Origin: Mesaphorura yosii
Taxonomy: Eukaryota > Arthropoda > Collembola > Poduromorpha > Tullbergiidae
Reading direction: 5' to 3'
Length of the DNA stretch: 64,000 nucleotides
Assembly: GCA_009869945.1 (NCBI GenBank)
Contig: WIXG01000079.1
Span: 124,001 to 188,000 of the forward strand
The notes beneath the pieces are model-generated. The model saw nothing but the letters and a program-made list of their open reading frames with translations, was not told where the DNA came from and made no database searches. This document shows positions 56,401 to 64,000 of the stretch, piece after piece. The stretch's first letter is position 1, and each line of letters begins with the position of its first letter. Both the position numbers and the translations under genes were made by a program.

Positions 56401-59400
56401 AAACTCGTAACTCGAGATTAATGAAGGAACTTGTGAGTTGATGAGATAATGTTTGTCGGTTTCTCTATTCGGATCTCTCCTCCGTTTATATTCCAGCATT
56501 TCACACACAATTTCTGGGATAATTAATTCAAAAGTGCATGAGATTGATCGGTAATACATGAGCAGCATAGGCAAACATGAGCACTTTCCCTATTCATGGT
56601 ATCGAGGCTCGTAAATACTCCTGGTCGTAAATCTAAATTGTGATCGGGGTTGTCAGAAATAGTTTCACATTTGGTCATTAGTTTGCATATGTTATTTGAT
56701 ACACGGTTTTCATCATTGGTCTTTGGATGTGCGTAGTGTTATAATGAGTCTGAAATACGAGAAATTCGTACATCATTTCATGCTGCGCTGCGCTCATCGA
56801 CATTTGGTTATTTATTGCGTGGCGCGCCTCGAAATGATGTTAATTAGATCCTGAGGCTAGGATTGGAATACCTAATTGACAGATGGCTCGGCTACTTTTG
56901 CACCTTAACCAGAGGAGCGTTCGTTTTTGGAAGATTTATCCTTCGCTTTGTGGATGAAGACAGATTGCGCTGCTCGCTTTGCTTGTGGAGTTATACACGC
57001 TCATTACAATTAATTATGCAAAGAAAGAAATGATGATGTAAGTAGTCTTCAATATTTTCAAGATTCTCTTAGCATCATTAAAACACGCTGAAGAAATGAA
57101 CTGGCCTGTATTGTGAGCTGTAGCCATCCATGGACCATTTACTGTGGTATTTACTATATAAAGTATAAAGTATTCCACTACTTTGTTGGGTCCTTTCACT
57201 TTGAGAATGAACAGCTCGGTTGGCTATTTATTGCATTGCATTGGTATTAAATCCACACTATTAACTTCACGATTACATAACACCAATCCCCAAATTGAAT
57301 CATCAAATCACGAACAGCTGAAACGAAATGTTTTGATTTGATTCGCGGTGCCCTTCCTCAGTTGTTTGTTCGAGACTCGCAACAATTACAATCGAAATCG
57401 GCAACAATTTATTACGAATTTATCAAATGCGCGTGTAAATGTCAAATAAATTTGCTGCCTTCAATATGAAATCTGGGTCGGTCGTTGCTTGCGCTGGCGC
57501 TATTGCATCGCATTGCGTTTACTTGGCACAATTTTGACCTGATCTGGCCTTACATGGACCTTATTTTCTTTCTCATCGTTTTTAACCAAAATTGATTGGA
57601 TAGATCGAACTTCCTGTTTCTTTGCTTTTGCCTTACAGCTTACAAGCCTCTATCTTTACCTTGCGTGACGAACTAAATCTGTCGACATTGCATTCTTGTG
57701 TTTTACGATTTCAAAGACAGATGAACACGATAACACAATGCGAAGAAATCTTATCTTGCACGCAACATTTCATGATCATTTCTTCGCACTCTTTACTCCG
57801 TGTTAGCACACCTATACTGTAATTACACTCGCGATTGGCGCTTCGACTTTTCAGCACATGACACAAGCTTTTGCAAAAATTGCTTTCTCAATTGTTAATC
57901 GTACTGCATAGTGACAATTTTGACGCTTCTTACATCATAGTCTCAAATCCAAATTACTCTTTGTGCTTGCCACTCAAATGACAGGCTAACTCTAAGCATT
58001 TACGCGATCTTTGCTAACCACTCATGTAATTTTCCATTTTATAGTCTTGAAATAGCTGCTAAATTATTTCAGTGTTCAAGACAAGAGAATTCAGTCACAA
58101 GTGCAATCAAATTCACATTCGTATAATAAAATTGTCACCCCTTGGAAGTCGTTCAAAGCCTCATAAATGTAGGACAAAACATGAGACACATTAAAAGTTG
58201 TGGACTTCTGCATAATGTGGGCTCACTATCAGCCAGCTGCCTGCAATTGAGACCACTGGCTCGTCACGAATCAACTTTAAAGAATTATTCACAATGCGGA
58301 ATGCACACTAACGGAAACATTGTCTGCAAACATTCCTCTATGAACAAGTTTTGGATACATTTCTCCAGGAACGATTCACTTGGAACAGTTTATTGTCCTG
58401 TGTACCGATTTGCCCGTCTGAATCATTTACTTTGGAGTCTACTCGCATGACTTTCCTGGACATCAGGTGCTCCAGTATTCATACGGCTGAGTTGGAAAGT
58501 AGCATTGCATTTTTGCAGTGTAGGTGGATTCATTTCCGTTTTTCCTTCCGAAAGACACCATTTTAAAATGAACTCGTCTTGCATCTAAATCTATTCACGA
58601 TTAGTTGAAATTGCGAACAGAGAACTTGAGCTCATTGTTACAGACTCATCCTTCATTTCTTAATTGAAAGTGACTTTCTGTGGTGTCAGCTGTCTGCTGG
58701 GAAACATGCCATCGTTAAGATTTTGAGGTAAAAATTACATATTGCTGACACTCGCTGTGACTCATTAAGTAAATCATATTTCAGTGATTATACACGTCAT
58801 GTACGGTACGGTCGCATTCAACTAATTTCAAAAGCCATTCGTACGTACACTCGGCACTTATAATGCAATTACGATTTGTGTTTTGTCTGCGTCTCTATCT
58901 CTGAAATGAAATGACGTGTGTCGCCATTTTGCCTTGAAATACGAAATTTTAAACGTGCCATGTTCTGTGCAAGCTATGTTGCTCATGTGCTCATTAAAAG
59001 AGCGACTGCCGTTATAAGCTGTACGGTCGTATACTGATTAGTTGATTCCATAGACGAATCAAGCAGTAAAAAGTCAATTACCTTGAATACATCGGAGAAT
59101 CCAATCTCTATTCTGCTTCATTGATGAGTAAATAAGATGTAATATAATGATTACGTGTACTTCACGCTCATGCAACACGCATACGGTAAAGAAATGTTGA
59201 AATTCTTGAATAATAAGGTTTTTGGGGTAAAGATGTTAAAGAAAAGGAAAATAAAAGTGCACTTGAAAGCAAGTTTATTATGCTCGTATGTAGCACTTGT
59301 AATTCAATCGTGTAAGTGTACGTTGATTGTTGTATGCGTGCGGTCGGTCATCGCAGCGTAATGCAGACAGTTGATGACTGCCTCATTGAATGCCCACAAC

Positions 59401-60698
59401 GTAAAGCCCAAAGGTGAATCAAAATTGCCAAAAACAAGAACGTATTGATATTCATAATGCAAAATGCAAAAGAGAATCACCATTTAGTGTTTCGTCTTCT
59501 TTTACGAAGCTTCAAGGCCGTAATTAATTATAACAACCTTAATTGAAGTAATTTACTGGTATTCTGCATCCTATTACGATTAAGATTTAATTATTTCTAT
59601 TTTTTGGCATTCAACTTTTCTTCTGTTGTCATCTCAGCTCTTTGTGACTTTGATTTGGAGAATTTTTAGCAGGAACTTGCACTCTAATCTTCATACAATG
59701 GCTTTGGTTCCGTGTCTGTTATCTGCTGCACCGCGTTTTGTCCATGTGCGTTTATGATGACACCCTCCTTGAGATTTTAAAGTTTTTAATTATAAATTCG
59801 CATTTCCAATTAATTTTTACTATTGCCTTTGCTGTTTTGACAAAACTTCCTAATTACTTTACCTTGCATTTACGTAATTGTGCATCGTCTTACTTCTTAA
59901 GGAGAATCTTAGATGAAAAAGAGTTTTACGATGGGCGCTTCCTTGCCACATGTCATGTAAGAGAAATTGAACTGGGTTTCTTTCCTTATCTGTACCGGCG
60001 AGACTATCAGAGTTAAATATTAAAAACGAATATTTGCTTTAAGTAGTAATTAAGAAAATATTAACATCATTCAGATTTACGGCATTACCTTAGCCTAGAT
60101 GCGTTTGAATTTGAGTGGAATGCTTTCACGAGCTCAAGCTCGACCATAAGGATGGAAGAATTGCGTAACAAAAGGTGTATCTTGATGACAGCACATAATT
60201 TTACTACACAGAATCCACAAAACAGCAACTCCCAGTTCATGTTTCAGTCACACTTTATGCTTCTTAAAATGTGAGTCATTTTAAATTAATATGTAAATAT
60301 AAATCATAAACTCCAATCTCAGTCGGCCTCTCTCGGGTGTAATTTATGTAGTATTCATCAACATTGAGCATTATGTTGGCACAGTGTGAGATTTGCATCA
60401 TGCATTTTAAACTTTTGATCATAAATTCCAAGTACACGTATAAAAGTCCATTCAAACTCGAAAGAACGTGAAATAAAAATAAATCTTCTTCACAGTGCTT
60501 TGTTTAAACTCATAATTATGTAATCCTCTTGCAGTTTCATTGCACGTCTTCGCCATTTACGTGGTCAGGTGAACAAGCAAATTAAACACATGTGTATTTC
60601 ATGGGCAGGCCATGGCGAGCGCGAACGGAGATCGCGCCGCTGCCTGCCACTCAGGCCACGAATGGGCCCATTGCGGACTCCCCATGTACAAGTTCACT
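53465..60698. other. Gene desert right of the chitin-binding gene
   Basis: About 7 kb with no supported gene. The first few hundred bases hold the promoter and 5' UTR of the chitin-binding gene. ORFs at 55475-55768 minus and 55461-55742 plus are antisense to each other, and neither shows a known domain. Many AATTA-type words reflect the AT-rich base composition. No tRNA or tandem array was recognised. Confidence 0.5.
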
Positions 60699-60952
60699 TT
60701 ACTGTGACCAATCACCCGCCCTCCGGTCAGAAAACCGTTCAGTACTGTGGATGAATTCCAACTGACTTGAGAGCGGGCGATCAAAATCCTCAGGAAGCAC
60801 ATAGTGCTCCTCAAAGCACTTACTCGTAAAACGTACATCAACCCAGCGTAGGGATTCGCAAACGAAGTGCTGCATGTCTCCGAATCACCCGTCTCGCAGA
60901 ACTTGCATTCCGGAGACTCAGCTTTCCGCACATTAAACACATAGCCGCGCAT
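60699..60952 (-). mobile_element. Decayed non-LTR retrotransposon (LINE, Jockey/CR1-like) 3' end
   Basis: Minus-strand sequence encodes RKAESPECKFCETGDSET (60952-60875). After a one-base frame change it continues as MQHFVCESLRWVDVRF, then LEFIHSTERF, ending at TAA (60699-60701). The C-x2-C ... H-x3-C spacing followed by an aromatic and acidic tail is the usual C-terminus after the reverse transcriptase and RNase H in Jockey-type LINEs. The frameshift means it is dead. The reverse transcriptase part was not seen upstream, so this looks like a 5'-truncated copy. The local sequence is GC-richer than its surroundings. Confidence 0.5.
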
Positions 60953-63900
60953 GCTCCATCACAACCTATCACTTCAGTGGAATCGTTCCTTGGGATTCAT
61001 GTCCATCCCATTTCATGTTAAGAATTACGATTGCATATTAAACTGCTGTTTCGGGCAACTGCTTAGAAAGTGTACTTGTCACACCGGGTTCATACATTTC
61101 AGTACACAACAAACAGTAACCGATGCTAAGGACTGGTTTGAGGCAGAGGCTTAATTTTTACGCAATCTTTGTCACTATTCCCTGTGCTAATTCCATTACA
61201 CGCTAATTTACGAAGGTGGAATGTTTGCTCCCACATAAATCCGAAAGCTTGCTCAGCTTCAAGTATTCCATCAGTGCATTGGTTGGTGTTGCTATTCAAC
61301 TTGTAAAATTAGCATGTAAATCATGAATTAGCGATACGCCAAGCCAATGAATGAATTATGCCTGGGCTCATGTTACTACTGCACTTACACTAAGAGATTG
61401 TAGCTTCAAGCAGTAAAAGCCGGTTTCCTAATCATCCTCGATAATTCTTATAATCAAGCGCCAAAAAAGATAAATTGCATTAAAACAACATTCTTCACTT
61501 CTCAATCAGCTCGTTGAATGAGGCAGTGAATGGATCTGCTCTCAGACTTACAGTCGCGTTTGCATTCGCGAGTCGTGTGTGTGCCCAACATACAAATGAC
61601 TTGCACTTGCTGCATAATTATCTTAACGCATCTTCCATCTTACAAGATCGCGATGAGAAAATATTGAGCATCGTACTGCGGTTCGACTTTTGCACAAAAG
61701 TGTCGAAACAATATTCATAAATATGTAAATATTGTACCTATTAATTCAACGCGAGGAGATTGCACGCGAGATCCGAGAGCGTGAACACGGCAATATCAGA
61801 AATGTATCGATAATTCTCAAAGAGACGCGATGTTCATAGATCTGTTTCTCAATCACGCATCGCGTTTGCAAATTTTCGACTGCCCGACATTTGCGTCAGA
61901 TCGAAACTCTTTGCTTTACAGAACGACGTCTCATTGACGTCGAATCAGTAAATCTGACGAGAAGTAAGAACTGAAGCACACAACCTCCGTATACACACAA
62001 GCTTCGCATCCGCATGCTTTTGAATCTGCTTGTATCGATAATCTGAATAATCTCAAGTGATCTGAGGAAAGCACTTCACACCTTCTGAATGGCAAATGGG
62101 GAATGGTAAAACAAACATTGCACCGATTCTGCTGTGCCGCGCCTGAATCACGCATCATAGTCTCAATATTTGAACAGCGAATTACAACACCAATTATCCA
62201 CCTAATAACCCACAATATAACGCTATTAATCATAAACATACATGAAGATGAGACCGCACGATAAAATTCATAATCAAATTATTCACGTCTTGTAATTTAT
62301 GTGCATGTGCAATTTCTTAACCGTGCTTATGAAAATTTTATGTTTGTTTAGTATCACGATTTGAAGTGCAGACGAACGAAAACATACTCCACACTTTAAT
62401 ACGACAGAGGTAGATCACACCTCTGCAAAGCTTTACCCATAAAGCTACATCCTTAATACTTTGAACGGTGGATAGTTTTAAGGCACATCTTTTGTCATTA
62501 CGGAATAATTTCACGCATCACAGTTTCATATATTATGGTTACGTAAGACTTAAGAGGCTGTAAATTATTCGACCTCAGGTATCGGAAGTTCGTTGTTAGT
62601 CCATATTTCACGAGCTTAACTGTTGAGCAATACCGTTTACTTGCAGGAATGAGGAATGTAGAAATGTACCACGCTCAAAGGAGGTATTTCAGTTTGGTAT
62701 TGGTTAGGTGGAGGTTCCTATTGAAGTAGTTGTACCACTGTGGATCTAAAACGCATGGCAATGGCAGTAATAAAATCTTCTGCAGTGCAGTTTCTATTTT
62801 CGACGCAACAATGTGTACTCAGTCTAAATTTTCGCATTTGCGACTTGTAAGGTGGGTAAGCACTCACGCCGCGCCATACCAACAATGCGTCGTGCTCGTC
62901 TTAGTATCATCATTCGACTGGTAGCGGCATTTTGCGCAACAGAATAATAATAGACCACATAATAAATAATTATTGTGTTGTATAATTGACGTCTGAATAG
63001 GAAAATTATGAATAATATAATATGAGTCTGTGATTTAGCGCCCCTGCTGGAGGATGTACGTGCATTACACCACCTTTTCGTGGTTAAGGCTTGTACTTCA
63101 CGGTGTGCATAGAAAATTCTTCTTATGAGCAGCAATCCAAACACGACACTCGAGACTCGAGAGGTAGCAGAAGCGGAAACATAATCCTCGCCGTTAATGT
63201 GCTTGAATCTTTAAGCGAGCTTTGCAACAATCGAAAGTATCATTTTAACTGTTCATCGAGAGTTTCCTTTCTTCTTGATTCATGTATCACGTTATCTCAC
63301 ATCCTCCCTTTATTCTTGAAGAATCTTGAGATTACTCGAAACGTAATACTCAGCTGCGACCAGATTAACGTACAAAAAGAAGTAGATGCACGAGCACGAA
63401 CACTCTCATAAGAATTCAAACAAATGTTGCACAATTCAGTAAGTCAGTCACAGTCGCAAGAATTATGCAATTGTCAATACGATATGTGTTACCGGAATAA
63501 AGTGCCCATTTCATTGCCCATTCATGAGCAGCTCAATTTTTCTGTAATTTTATACTCATTTGAGCTTGCTTTCCAAAATTAACGTGACTCAAGGCACGAC
63601 GAAAAAAATAGCAGAGAGAATCGCGGTTCGGCAAAAAGTTGCAATTTTACCCGTGTAATTCAGTCCAATCAAGTTACACCAGACAGCAGATCAACCGAAA
63701 TTCGTGCGTACTGCATTCTAATTTGTGAACTGTAAATTATAAATGTGCAAAGCGACAGGTTGCGCAGCGTGGGCTCTATTTTATGAAAATTAGTCACGGT
63801 GGCAGCCACGCAACTGCAACTTGTCATGTCCAATGCCCACCTATGTGGCCGTCCCGCTCGTCCAATGTCTCAGCACATGATTTGGCACTTACACCATATC

Positions 63901-64000
63901 AACTCATCATCTCCTGTCAAATGTCAAGACACAGACATCCAAAAAGTTGAAGCGCGGACTGTTATTAAGGTGTTTGTCACGGTTATGTCGTGGTCGTGGC
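60953..64000. other. Non-coding right edge
   Basis: Three kilobases with no supported gene. ORFs such as 63091-63411 plus and 62824-63144 minus overlap each other antisense and show no family motif. Simple AT-rich sequence predominates, including TAAT/ATTAT runs around 62940-63020. Confidence 0.5.

Overview
This window is nuclear DNA from an animal, almost certainly an arthropod. Genes are split by short GT-AG introns (mostly about 50-90 nt in the housekeeping genes), and spacers are long, AT-rich and non-coding. The gene content fits an arthropod: a Sidestep-family immunoglobulin protein, a peritrophin-type chitin-binding protein, a fused glutamyl-prolyl-tRNA synthetase, a HIF prolyl hydroxylase, CDK20 and DNA polymerase epsilon subunit 2. 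A pancrustacean (insect, springtail or crustacean) is my best guess from family content; I cannot place it more precisely. No bacterial operon, CRISPR array, virus or intact transposon was seen.

Layout. 1-7.5 kb: minus-strand exons of a Sidestep-like gene (Ig1 and Ig2) with introns of 0.1-1.7 kb; the rest of the gene lies off the left edge and probably in a 5' exon I could not fix. 7.5-33.8 kb: a gene desert with only chance-looking ORFs and short simple repeats. 33.8-48.5 kb: a compact housekeeping cluster made of CDK20 (minus), POLE2 (plus), a short MYND-less EGLN/PHD hydroxylase (minus) and EPRS (plus). CDK20 and POLE2 are head-to-head, 312 bp apart; POLE2 and EGLN are tail-to-tail. 49.0-53.5 kb: a minus-strand gene for a secreted protein of about 879 residues, with one chitin-binding domain followed by long Thr/Pro/Gln-rich disordered sequence. 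One of its introns holds a decayed Penelope-like element. 53.5-64 kb: a second desert with one decayed LINE 3' end near 60.8 kb.

The models for CDK20 (5 exons, 335 aa), POLE2 (9 exons, 528 aa), EGLN (5 exons, 248 aa), EPRS (20 exons, 1346 aa) and the chitin-binding protein (5 exons, 879 aa) were assembled by hand from splice signals. Reading phase is consistent at every junction. The genes share no single pathway: they cover CDK/cilium signalling, replication, oxygen sensing, translation, cuticle matrix and axon guidance.

Most unusual points: an EPRS whose linker has no WHEP repeat; a 30-nt in-frame tandem acceptor in EPRS; an in-frame, stop-free, hydrophobic intron and an alternative terminus in the chitin-binding gene; a new-looking two-copy FTDF...FHH motif in that protein; and a Ser at the CDK20 T-loop phosphosite.
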